From the NCBI RefSeq assembly GCF_000716715.1, contig NZ_JNYJ01000016.1, positions 1 through 64,000 of the forward strand: a DNA stretch of 64,000 nt, written 5' to 3'. Each line of letters begins with the position of its first letter. Position 1 is the first letter of the stretch. The translations under genes and the position numbers were made by a program. The DNA is from Dactylosporangium aurantiacum (GTDB lineage: Bacteria; Actinomycetota; Actinomycetes; Mycobacteriales; Micromonosporaceae). A model generated the notes under the pieces. It was not told the DNA's origin. It made no database searches and was given only the letters and a program-made list of their open reading frames with translations. Positions 26,130 through 35,078 of this stretch are shown here, piece after piece.

Positions 26130-26891
26130 TCAGCCGGCGACGAGCAGACCCGCCGCGACCAGTGCCACCACGACCAGCAGCGCCACGGCGGCGAGCCACC
26201 GCAGGCGCCGCAGCCGCCGGGCACGCCGCGCGCGCTGGCGGAGCCGGCGGCGCTCACGTCGCTGCCGTCGCGTGGCCGGATCGGGACCGGTCCGCTTCCC
26301 GGCGGCCCGCGCCGGCACCGCGACAGGCGTCGCCCCGTCGACAGGCGTCACCATCGCCACTGACGGCACGGGCTGCGCCGGCGGCTCGCCCCCGGCCGGC
26401 GGCGCGGTCCGGACCACCGGAGCGTCCTCGGCCAGGGATGCGGTCCCGGTCCGCTGCGCCGGGACGCGGCGGGTCTCCTCGGCCGCCCGGGCGATGAGCT
26501 TCCCCACGCGGACGCTGGCCGCCCGCAGCCGGGCCGCCTTCTTCGCCGTCAGCTTCCGCCCCGTGATGATGCCGCACGCCTGCGCCACCGCGACCACCAG
26601 CACCGGGTTGCTCACCAGGTCCCGGTGCCCGATCAGCAGCGCCGCGACCGTGTTGCGGTCCACCCGGACCCCGGGTGCGAGCCGGTGCGCGCGCACGACG
26701 TCGGCGATGAGCCGCCGGGTGCCGGGGAGCCGCTTCGAGCGGGTCCGCCCGCCGGGCCGCCGCCGGGCCGACCGGGCGGCCCTGTCCGAGGTCCGGTCCG
26801 CGGTCCTGGCCGCCGCCGCCACCAGCTCCGCCACGAGCGACTCCACCGCCTCGTCGGCCTCCTGCCAGCGTGGCGTCAGTGCTTCTGTCAC
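26130..26891 (-). CDS. Unknown basic protein with a C-terminal membrane anchor
   Basis: 253 residues that I do not recognise. The N-terminal third is acidic then very Arg-rich, the middle (RRLIADVVRAHRLAPGV to about residue 140) is helical with conserved-looking hydrophobics, a Pro/Ala-rich linker follows, and about 20 Arg/Lys residues precede one C-terminal hydrophobic helix LAAVALLVVVALVAAGLLVA. This is tail-anchored topology with the basic part in the cytoplasm. The start is GTG (26889-26891). It lies between a stress protein and a giant sensor kinase, all on the same strand but separated by over 100 bases each. Nucleic-acid binding is possible from charge, nothing more. Confidence 0.65.
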   Translation of the reverse strand: MTEALTPRWQEADEAVESLVAELVAAAARTADRTSDRAARSARRRPGGRTRSKRLPGTRRLIADVVRAHRLAPGVRVDRNTVAALLIGHRDLVSNPVLVVAVAQACGIITGRKLTAKKAARLRAASVRVGKLIARAAEETRRVPAQRTGTASLAEDAPVVRTAPPAGGEPPAQPVPSVAMVTPVDGATPVAVPARAAGKRTGPDPATRRQRRERRRLRQRARRARRLRRLRWLAAVALLVVVALVAAGLLVAG

Positions 26892-27009
26892 GTCGCGTCG
26901 TCCCCCGGCTGCACCCGTCCCACCCGCCGGCTTCCGGCCGGACCACCCGGAACCGTACCCGTCCCGCGCCCCACCGAATCGCGCCGGCCCGCAGGGCGGC
27001 CGCGGTCGC

Positions 27010-30000
27010 CTACCGCGGGGCCAGCGGGAGCTCCGCGCGCAGGGTCGTCCCACCGCCGTGCGGGCTGTCGAGCGTGACGCGGCCGCCGAGCGCCTCGGCG
27101 CGGTCCTTGAGCCCGACCAGCCCGGTGCCGCGGGCGAAGTCGGCACCGCCGACACCGTCGTCGCGGACCAGGAGGCACACCACGCCGCCGGAGGTTTCGA
27201 CGGTGACGGTGACGCCCGAGGCCTGCGCGTGCTTGGCCGCGTTGGTGAGGGCCTCGGCGATGATGTAGTACGCGCTGACCTCGACGTGCTCGGGCAGCCG
27301 CCCGTCCAGGCGGACGTCGAGGTAGACGGGGATCGGCGAGCGGCGGGCGAGCACGCGCAGCGCCGGGCCGAGCCCGGCGTCGGTCAGTATCGCCGGGTGG
27401 ATGCCGCGGGAGGTCTCGCGCAGCTCGTCGACGGCGTTCGTCGCCCCGGCGACGGCGCGGTCGAGCTGCGCGGCGACCGTGTGCAGCTCGGGCGGCAGCG
27501 CCGCCTGCGCCGCGCGGATCTGCAGGGCCAGGGAGACCAGCTGCTGCTGGGCCCCGTCGTGCAGGTCGCGCTCGATGCGCCGGCGGGTCTGGTCGGCCGC
27601 GGCGACGATCCGTGCGCGGGACGCGGTGAGCTCGGTCCGGCTCTCGGCGTTGGCGATCGCCGCCGCGATGAGCTCGGTGAAGTCGGCCAGCCGCCGTTCG
27701 GTGTCCGGGGGCAGGCGCCGGCGTCGCGACCCGACCCGCATGGCGCCCCACAGCCGGCCCTCGACCTCGATCGGCCCGGCGACGACGGAGCGGATGCCCG
27801 GGTCGGGACCGGGTGCTGCCGGCGTCCGGTCGTCGGCGTCGTAGCGCGCGGCGTGGCCAGTGGCCCGCACCGCCGCCAGGGCCGTGCGGGGATCGGGCGG
27901 GCCACGCCAGCCCGGTGTGGACTGCTCCAGTCCGTGACCGCCGAGCACCGTCACCTCACCGTCCGGCTCGAATCGCACGACCGCCGTGCCCTCGGCGCCG
28001 AAGAGCGCGCCGACCTCGTCGGCCACCGCGGCGAACAGTTGCTCGGGCGCCGTCCCGCGGGCCACCAGGGTCGCCACCCGGCGCAGCGCCGTCTGCTCGT
28101 CGGCGATCCGGCGGAACGCCGTGTACAGCTGGGCGTTGTCGAGCGACACGGCGAGCTGGCCGGCGATGAGCTTGACGCCGTCGAGCCGTTCGGCGGTGAA
28201 CGCGTCGTGGATGAGGTGGTTCTCCAGCAGCAGCACCGCCCGCAGCATGCCGCGGTTGAGGATCGGCACGGCCAGCAGGGAGCAGCAGCGCAGGCCGGTG
28301 AGGTACGGGTCGCGGGCGAAGCGCTCGTCGCGGGTGGCGTCACCCACGACCAGCAGCTCCCGCGTCCGCTCGATGTACCGCAGCACGGACATCGGCACCG
28401 CGCGTTCGTGACCGGCGCCGCCGGCCGGGACGACGCCGCCGTCGCCGTCTGGTGCGGGCAGCAGCCAGTCGTGCCGGTCCTCGCTCCACAGCAGCAGGTG
28501 GACGCCGGTGGCGCCGGTCATCGCACAGAGCACCTGGACCAGGTGGCGGTACAGGCCCTCGACGTCGGTCTCGGCGCTCAGCGCCCGCGACGCGCACAGG
28601 ATGCCGAGCAGGTCGACCGTGCCGGTGCTGATGGTGGCCCGGCGCGGGTGCGGCTCACCGCAGCGCTCGTCGTGCCGCCGCAGGGCCGGGTACGCCCAGT
28701 CGAGCTGGTCGACCTTCGCCGTCGCGCCCCAGGCGAGGTACTGCTGGCGGGCCTCGGCGAGCAGCTCGTACCCGGCGTGCTCGAGGCCGTGGGCGAGGTG
28801 GAAGCGGGCCGCGTGCTCGGTGATCAGGGCCTGGTGCCAGGGGCGTGCCCGGGCGGCGACCTCGTGCCGGGCGGCGTCGAAGCCGTGGAGGGCGGCACGG
28901 AAGTCGCCGGCGGCCCAGGCCCGCTCGGCCTCGAGCAGCCGGAGCAGGTGCCGGAAGTTCACCGGCGCGTCCGCGGCCCGCGCGGCCAGCCAGCCGATGA
29001 CCTCGTCCAGCTCGGCCAGCAGGGCGTCGCGCTCGGTCCCCTGGCCGTCCCGGGCCTGCCCGGCGAGGGCCAGTCCACGCAGCAGGTGCGCCGCGGCGGT
29101 CGGGTAGAAGGTGGCCGCGGCCGACAGCAGCGACATCGCCGCCGCGCTGCACCGGGCCAGGGCGTCCGGGTCGTCGAGGATGGCGGCGTCGATCGCGCGG
29201 GTGACCTGCAGGTGGAACAGCGCCCACGGGCTCTCGGCGTACCGTTCGGTGGGCACCGCCGCACCGGCCGCGGACGTGCTCTCGCCGCGCAGCACGGCGA
29301 CCAGCCGCCGGTAGCTGTCGTACGACTCGCCGATGTGCTCGTCACCGGTCCGCCGCACGAAGGCGAGCCCCGCCTCCACGTCGGCGACGTAGACGTCCAG
29401 CGACGGCGCGCAGTCCAGCAGCCCGACCATGGCCGGGTAGTAGGTGTAGCCGGCGTTGGCGAGGTCACCGCCCGCGATCAGGCCCTCGCGGGCCTGCCGG
29501 CCGGCGCGCACGCCGTGCTCGACCGGCTCGAACCAGCAGCTCAGCAGCGCGGTCAGGAAGCGCACCTGCGAGGTGTCGGGCTCGTAGCCGCAGGCCTCGC
29601 CCAGGGCCAGGATCCGGCGGATCGCCCGGTAGCCGGCGGCGTAGTCGCCGCGGACGGTCACGGCGGCGAAGCCGACGTGGCTCGCCGGTCCGAGGAGGGG
29701 CCCGGCGGGGCCGTGCTCGATCCAGATCCGCAGCGCCTCCAGGCTCAGCCAGGCGAGCCCGGCGTGGTCGGCGGCGAAGTAGATCGCCGGCAGGACCGCG
29801 TTGCACAGGCGGGCCACGGCGAGCAGCGTCGGATCGGTGACCTCCGGCCGGGTAGGCTCCTCGGTGTCCTCCTCGTGCTCCAGCCAGCGGTACAGCAGCT
29901 CGAACCGGCGGTCGGCCTCCGCCCGGAGCTGGTCCGCGGCCGGCACGGCGATACCCAGCGCACGCAGCGTCTCCAGGCCGAGCCCGATCGCCTCGACATA

Positions 30001-32418
30001 GCGGTTGCGGTGGGTCAGGCTCCGCGCCTGCACCGCCGTCGCCGACGCGCCCTGCAACGCGGTGATGCGCAGCCCCTGGATCGCGTGGTACTCCTCGTCC
30101 GCCTCCTCCAGGCGCCCCAGGCTGTACAGGGCGGCGTGCCGGCCGGTGCGGACCTCGACGAGCGTGGCGGTCTCGTCCGGGCCGATCAGCCGCAGCGCCG
30201 CGGTCAGCAGCGCGTTGACCTGCGCGTACTCCCCGATCAGCGTCGACTGGTCGGCGGCGCGGCGAAACAGCTCCACCGCCTGGCGCCGCTCCACGGCGTC
30301 GTCGACGGCGTCGTCGACGGTGTCGACCACCGCCAGGTACTGCGCCGCCGCGACCGCGAACAGCTCCGGCACCGTCGCCAGCCGCCGTGCCATCGCCAGC
30401 TGCACGGCGCACCGCCGCCGCGGGTCCAGCCCGGCCAGGACCGCCTCGCGGATCCGGTCGTGGCGGAACAGCACCGCCTCCCGCACCCCGGGCTCCAGCA
30501 CCAGCACGCCCTCGTCGAGGGCCGGCGCCAGCCGCCGTTCCACCACCTCCGCCGGCTCGCCGACGGCGGTCTGCAGCACGCCCCGCTCGGCCCGCCCACC
30601 GAGGCACGCCATCGCCTCCACCATCCGCCGTGAGCGCCGCGGCAGGGCGCCGACCAGCGCCGCCGGCGCCCCGGCGGCCTCCGGCCGGCCCAGGTGGGCA
30701 CGCACCTCCGCCACATCCCACCGCCAGCCCGCCCCGGCGGTGAGCAGGCCCTCGCGGCGCAGCGCGTTGAGCAGCTCCACCGTCTCGTACGGGTTGCCGG
30801 ACGTGTGCGGGCTGACCGCCTCGCCCAGGTCCGCCGCCGCGGCCTCGTCCACGTGGAGCATCTCGGCGACCATGGCGACCGTGCCGGCGACCGGCAGGTT
30901 GGCCAGCCGCAGGTGCCGCACCCCCGGCTGGGTGGCCCACCTGGACCGTGCGGCCGCCAGCGGCCGCACCGCGTCCAGCGCACCGTCGCGGTAGGCGGCC
31001 ACCAGCAACAGGCCCTCGACCGGCGCCGCGCCGAGCATGAGGTCCACGAAGCCCAGCGGCGTCCGCCCGGCCCACTGCAGGTCGTCGATGAAGATCACCA
31101 CGGGTCGCCGCCGGGAGGCGACCGCGCGCAGCACGTCGAACCCCACCCGCTGCACCCGCGCCTGCGCGGTCAGCGGATCCCCCGGATCGGGCGGCACCCC
31201 CAGCAGCGCCGCGAACTCCGGCACCACCGCGGTCAGCAGGCTCGCGTTCGCGCCGGCCACCGCGAGGATCCGCCGGCGGATCTCGGCCAGCTCGCGCTCC
31301 GGCTCGGCCACCAGCAGCCGGCCGACCGCCCGGAACACCTGGTACAGGGCGTCGCATTCCAGGTCACGCCGGCCCTGGTCGAACTTGCCGGCCACGAACC
31401 AGCCGTCCCGGCCCGTCACCACCGGCCGCAGCCGATCGACCAGGACCGTCTTGCCGACCCCGGGCGTCCCGCTGATCAGCACGCCGCGGCACCGGCCCGA
31501 CAGCGCCTCCTCGAACGCCGACGCCAGCGCCGCCACCTCCGTCTCGCGCCCCACCAGCCGCGACGGCGGCAGCAGCCGCAGCGGGACGTCACGCTCGCCG
31601 ACCCGCACGGCCCCCGTGTCGCGCAGCCGCTCCAGGTCGTGGGCCAGACCCTCCGCGGTCTGGTACCGGTTGTCCGGCTCCTTCTCCAGCAGGTGCATGA
31701 TGATCTCGGACAGTGCCGCCGGCACGGCCGGGTCCACCCGCGCCGGCGGCACCGGCACCCGGGCCAGGTGAGCGTGCGTGAGCCGCAGCGGGTCGCCCCA
31801 GCCGAACGGCGGCGCGCCCGTCGCCAGCTCGTACAGGGTCGCGCCCAGCGCGTACAGGTCCGCCCGCTGGTCCACCGGCCGGCCGGTCCGCCCGGTCTGC
31901 TCCGGCGCCAGGTACGCCAGCGTCCCCACGATCTCGCTGTGCGGCGTGAACCCGGGACGGAGCTCGGCGAATGACGTCGCCAGCGCGAAGTCCACCAGGT
32001 AGGGCGTGCCGGCGCCGGAGACCACGATGTTCGCCGGCGTGATGTCGCGGTGCATCACGCCCCGCCGGTGCATGCCCGCCACCGCCCGGGCCAACGCCAG
32101 GGCGAGCCCGATCAGGCGGCCGGTCGCCAGCGGCTTCGCCACCCCGGCCAGGCTCGAGCCGCCGACGTCCGCCACGATGACCGTCCCCGGGCACCGCGGC
32201 GCCTCCGCCAGCTGCGCGATCCCGGCCACCCCGCGCAGCCGTTCGAGCATCGCCACCTCGTGCCGGGCCGTGCGGTGCGCGCCGGGGCCCTTCAGCTCCT
32301 TGTGGATGACCGGCCGTCCGGCGACGACCTGCCGGGTGACACGCGCGTACTCGCCGTCGTACAAGATCTCGCTCCGGCCGGGTGGACCGCGGCCGTCCAG
32401 CATCGCGCCGTGTTTCAT
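27010..32418 (-). CDS. Giant Ser/Thr kinase - AAA ATPase - GAF - histidine kinase fusion
   Basis: 1802 residues. Kinase domain about 18-270: K40 in VIHKEL, HRD 123-125, DFA instead of DFG at 143-145, APE 171-173. STAND/AAA ATPase from about 285: Walker A GTPGVGKT 317-324, Walker B VIFIDDLQW 441-449. A helical TPR-like middle (about 600-1200). Two GAF-like domains (about 1276-1426 and 1446-1596). HisKA_3 with LHDGAQQQL (His1620), then HATPase with EALTNAAKHA and DDGVGG near the end. The order matches the trifunctional kinases known from cyanobacteria and myxobacteria. CGGAGGGG precedes the ATG. No response regulator lies nearby. It probably integrates stress or metabolic signals and passes phosphate to an orphan NarL-type regulator. 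Confidence 0.92.
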   Translation of the reverse strand: MKHGAMLDGRGPPGRSEILYDGEYARVTRQVVAGRPVIHKELKGPGAHRTARHEVAMLERLRGVAGIAQLAEAPRCPGTVIVADVGGSSLAGVAKPLATGRLIGLALALARAVAGMHRRGVMHRDITPANIVVSGAGTPYLVDFALATSFAELRPGFTPHSEIVGTLAYLAPEQTGRTGRPVDQRADLYALGATLYELATGAPPFGWGDPLRLTHAHLARVPVPPARVDPAVPAALSEIIMHLLEKEPDNRYQTAEGLAHDLERLRDTGAVRVGERDVPLRLLPPSRLVGRETEVAALASAFEEALSGRCRGVLISGTPGVGKTVLVDRLRPVVTGRDGWFVAGKFDQGRRDLECDALYQVFRAVGRLLVAEPERELAEIRRRILAVAGANASLLTAVVPEFAALLGVPPDPGDPLTAQARVQRVGFDVLRAVASRRRPVVIFIDDLQWAGRTPLGFVDLMLGAAPVEGLLLVAAYRDGALDAVRPLAAARSRWATQPGVRHLRLANLPVAGTVAMVAEMLHVDEAAAADLGEAVSPHTSGNPYETVELLNALRREGLLTAGAGWRWDVAEVRAHLGRPEAAGAPAALVGALPRRSRRMVEAMACLGGRAERGVLQTAVGEPAEVVERRLAPALDEGVLVLEPGVREAVLFRHDRIREAVLAGLDPRRRCAVQLAMARRLATVPELFAVAAAQYLAVVDTVDDAVDDAVERRQAVELFRRAADQSTLIGEYAQVNALLTAALRLIGPDETATLVEVRTGRHAALYSLGRLEEADEEYHAIQGLRITALQGASATAVQARSLTHRNRYVEAIGLGLETLRALGIAVPAADQLRAEADRRFELLYRWLEHEEDTEEPTRPEVTDPTLLAVARLCNAVLPAIYFAADHAGLAWLSLEALRIWIEHGPAGPLLGPASHVGFAAVTVRGDYAAGYRAIRRILALGEACGYEPDTSQVRFLTALLSCWFEPVEHGVRAGRQAREGLIAGGDLANAGYTYYPAMVGLLDCAPSLDVYVADVEAGLAFVRRTGDEHIGESYDSYRRLVAVLRGESTSAAGAAVPTERYAESPWALFHLQVTRAIDAAILDDPDALARCSAAAMSLLSAAATFYPTAAAHLLRGLALAGQARDGQGTERDALLAELDEVIGWLAARAADAPVNFRHLLRLLEAERAWAAGDFRAALHGFDAARHEVAARARPWHQALITEHAARFHLAHGLEHAGYELLAEARQQYLAWGATAKVDQLDWAYPALRRHDERCGEPHPRRATISTGTVDLLGILCASRALSAETDVEGLYRHLVQVLCAMTGATGVHLLLWSEDRHDWLLPAPDGDGGVVPAGGAGHERAVPMSVLRYIERTRELLVVGDATRDERFARDPYLTGLRCCSLLAVPILNRGMLRAVLLLENHLIHDAFTAERLDGVKLIAGQLAVSLDNAQLYTAFRRIADEQTALRRVATLVARGTAPEQLFAAVADEVGALFGAEGTAVVRFEPDGEVTVLGGHGLEQSTPGWRGPPDPRTALAAVRATGHAARYDADDRTPAAPGPDPGIRSVVAGPIEVEGRLWGAMRVGSRRRRLPPDTERRLADFTELIAAAIANAESRTELTASRARIVAAADQTRRRIERDLHDGAQQQLVSLALQIRAAQAALPPELHTVAAQLDRAVAGATNAVDELRETSRGIHPAILTDAGLGPALRVLARRSPIPVYLDVRLDGRLPEHVEVSAYYIIAEALTNAAKHAQASGVTVTVETSGGVVCLLVRDDGVGGADFARGTGLVGLKDRAEALGGRVTLDSPHGGGTTLRAELPLAPR

Positions 32419-32580
32419 CAGACCCCTCCGCGCCCGATCCGGCCCACTTCAAAGCGTACTGAGCACCCGCTCACCGACGAAGCCGACATCGCGCGGGGTC
32501 ACCCGACGCACCGGCACCGTGGCACGATGGCGGGCGGCGACGACCGGTGCCGGGTCCGCCGCGACCGGAGAGGACACACG

Positions 32581-33363
32581 ATGGGTGAGACGGCGCGGGA
32601 GCGGGCGCTGCGGGCCCTGGCCGCGCACGCTCCCGACCTCGCGGGCACCGGCCTGCGCGAGCTGGGGCACGGCCTGGACAACGCCGCCTTCCACGCCGGG
32701 GACCTGGTCGTGCGGGTGGCCGAGCGCGGCGACGGGCACGGCGTGCGGGCCGAGGCGCGGCTGCTGGCCCTCGTCGCGGCCCACGTCGACCTGCCCGTGC
32801 CCGTGGTCCGGTTCAGCGACGAGGAGGCCGGGGTGCTGGCGTACCCGATGCTGCCCGGCCGGCCGCTGCTGGGCCGGCCGGCCCCGCCTGGGCTGGGCCG
32901 CACGATCGGGCGGTTCCTGCGCCGGCTGCACGCCATCGACCCGGCGGCGGCCGGCGGGATCGTCCCCGTCGAGGACGCCGAGCCCGCCGAGTGGCTGGAG
33001 GACCTCGACGGCCCGGCCCACCTGCTGCGCGTCGTGCGCGGCAGCGTGCCCGCGCCGGGCCGCGGCAGGGTGCTCGCCCACGCCGACCTCGGCGCCGAGC
33101 ACCTCCTGGAGCGCGACGGCGCGGTGACCGGGGTGATCGACTGGTCCGACGCCGCCGTCACCGACCCGGCGCTGGACTTCGCCCGGCTGTACCGCGACTT
33201 CGGCCCCGATGTCCTCGCCGAGGCCCTGGACGCGTACGGCGGCCTACCCGGCGGCACCGGGCGGATCGTCTTCTACGCCCGGTGCGCGGCGTTGGAGGAC
33301 CTCGCGTACGGCGGGGCGCACGGGGAGGCCGCCGCCCGGAGCCTCAGCTGGCTGTTCCCCTGA
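32581..33363 (+). CDS. Aminoglycoside/macrolide phosphotransferase-like kinase
   Basis: 260-residue APH-fold kinase. The catalytic loop is HADLGAEHLL (H167, D169), where the usual Asn is His174, as also seen in macrolide kinases. The metal-binding Asp is D187 in VIDWSD. GHGLDNAAF is the glycine-rich loop. It could act on a small alcohol (antibiotic, choline-like compound, homoserine) or be a housekeeping APH-like kinase; resistance should not be assumed. It is divergent from the giant kinase and overlaps the convergent amidohydrolase by 20 bases. Confidence 0.82.
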   Translation: MGETARERALRALAAHAPDLAGTGLRELGHGLDNAAFHAGDLVVRVAERGDGHGVRAEARLLALVAAHVDLPVPVVRFSDEEAGVLAYPMLPGRPLLGRPAPPGLGRTIGRFLRRLHAIDPAAAGGIVPVEDAEPAEWLEDLDGPAHLLRVVRGSVPAPGRGRVLAHADLGAEHLLERDGAVTGVIDWSDAAVTDPALDFARLYRDFGPDVLAEALDAYGGLPGGTGRIVFYARCAALEDLAYGGAHGEAAARSLSWLFP

Positions 33364-34960
33364 TCTCCCGGCCGGCGACCCAGGTCCGCGTGACGCGGGT
33401 CGCCGGGTCGAACGGGTCGCCGTCGCAGATCGCCAGGTCGGCGGGGTGGCCCGGGACGATCCCGCCGGGCGCGCCCAGCGACTCGGCCGCGGTCACGGTC
33501 AGCGCCCGGACCGCCTCGGCGGGGGTGAGCGCCTGCCCGGGCTGCAGCGGCCGGCCGTCGGGCATGGTGCGGCGCACGGCGTGGCGCAGGTTGCCCAGCG
33601 GGTCGAGCGGGCCGGCCGGGTGGTCGGAGGCGAGGGTCAGCGGCACGCCCGCGTCGAGCAGCCGCCGGCCGCCGAGCACGGTGAGGAACCGGTCGGTGCC
33701 GCCGTCGGCGATCTGCGGGCCGAAGGTGGTGATGAAGCCCGGCTGGTACGTCGCCCACGCGCCGCTGGCCGCGACCAGGTCGACGGTGGCCGGGTCGAGC
33801 AGGACGAGGTGGTCGATGACGGCGGCGCCGGGCGGCGCGCCGGCCGCACGCAGGGCGGTGGCGGCCTGCCGGGCCGCGAGGTTGCCCAGGGCGTGCATCC
33901 GGGGCCGGATGCCGGCCTCGAGGTAGCCGGCGAGCAGGCCGGTCAGCTCGCGGTCGGTGTAGCGCAGGTACTCCAGGTGCAGTTCCCGCCGGTGTACGGC
34001 GCTGCGCCGGCGCACCGCGTCGCGCAGCGGGCCCGGGTGGCGGGCGGCGACGCTCTCCCGGACCGCCTGGAGGGTGAGGCGGCCGAGCGCGCGGGCCGGC
34101 AGGCACACGGCGCACCGGTCGCCGCCGTCGAGGAACAGCTTCGCCTCGCGGCCGCTCGCCCCGTAGTCGCCCTCGGGTGCGGCGGCCGGACCGTCGGCCG
34201 GGCTGAGCAGGCCGGCACCGGCGCCGACGGCCCAGGACAGCCGGGGCGCGGGAGCGGCGGCGAGGCGCAGCATCCGCTCGTGGTGCTGCGGCGCGACGTA
34301 CGCCTCGTGCGCGTGGGTGATGCCGAGCGCGGCGCACCGGTCCAGGGCGCGCCGAGTCAGCTGCTCCGCGTCGCCGGGCGCGTCGGCGAGGGCCCGGGCC
34401 AGGGCCTCACCGTAGGCCTGCTCCCAGAGCTCGCCGGTGGGCCGGCCGCGGCGGTCGCGGGTGACGTCGCCGGCCTGGGCGCGCAGGGTGGTGATGCCGA
34501 GGGACCGCATCGCCTGGGTGGAGACGGCGCCGCGGTGCACGTCGACGCCACTGACGAGTATCTGACGGCCGGGGGCGACCGCGTCGAGCTCGGCGGCGGT
34601 CGGCAGGCGACGCTGCGGCCACCGGAACGGCCGGGCGTTCCAGCACAGCAGCCAGGGCGCCCGAGGGTCGGCGGCGGCCGCGGCGCCGATCGCGGCGAGG
34701 GCCTCGCGCAGGTCGGTCCAGGCGGCGCCGTCGACGCCGAGCGTCTGCCACCCGACAACGCCGGCGTGCAGGTGCGTGTCGACGAAGCCGGGGAGGATGT
34801 GGCAACCTGCGAGGTCGATCATGGTGTCCGCCGGCGGTGGCGGCGTGTCCTGTCCCCCGGTGGCGGCGATGCTGTCACCGGTGACCAGCAGCCAGCCAGG
34901 CTGTGGGGTGCAGGTCGGTCCGGCCCAGATCGTCGCTCCGGTGAAGAGTGTCCCGACCAT
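33344..34960 (-). CDS. Amidohydrolase family protein, YtcJ-like
   Basis: 538-residue amidohydrolase of the YtcJ/Amidohydro_3 group. Metal ligands lie in LPGFVDTHLHAG (HxH), the bridging Lys in AKLFLDGG, later His in MHALGNLAARQ and DHLVLLDP, and Asp-His in SDHPAGP. The C-terminal GHPADLAICDGDPF strand closes the composite beta-domain. It would hydrolyse an amide, imide or ester. I chose the ATG at 34958-34960; an in-frame ATG six codons upstream is also possible. It is divergent from the ANL operon with about 118 bases between, which may hold promoters for both. Confidence 0.87.
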   Translation of the reverse strand: MVGTLFTGATIWAGPTCTPQPGWLLVTGDSIAATGGQDTPPPPADTMIDLAGCHILPGFVDTHLHAGVVGWQTLGVDGAAWTDLREALAAIGAAAAADPRAPWLLCWNARPFRWPQRRLPTAAELDAVAPGRQILVSGVDVHRGAVSTQAMRSLGITTLRAQAGDVTRDRRGRPTGELWEQAYGEALARALADAPGDAEQLTRRALDRCAALGITHAHEAYVAPQHHERMLRLAAAPAPRLSWAVGAGAGLLSPADGPAAAPEGDYGASGREAKLFLDGGDRCAVCLPARALGRLTLQAVRESVAARHPGPLRDAVRRRSAVHRRELHLEYLRYTDRELTGLLAGYLEAGIRPRMHALGNLAARQAATALRAAGAPPGAAVIDHLVLLDPATVDLVAASGAWATYQPGFITTFGPQIADGGTDRFLTVLGGRRLLDAGVPLTLASDHPAGPLDPLGNLRHAVRRTMPDGRPLQPGQALTPAEAVRALTVTAAESLGAPGGIVPGHPADLAICDGDPFDPATRVTRTWVAGREIRGTAS

Positions 34961-35078
34961 GCCAGCACTGTAGATCATGGTGTCGTCCGTACTCAGCCCG
35001 ATGCGAGTAGGACGGCTCAGGCGCCCGGACCGCCGCGAGCCGCAGGATGGTACCGGTCGAGGAGGAAGGGAACCTGTC

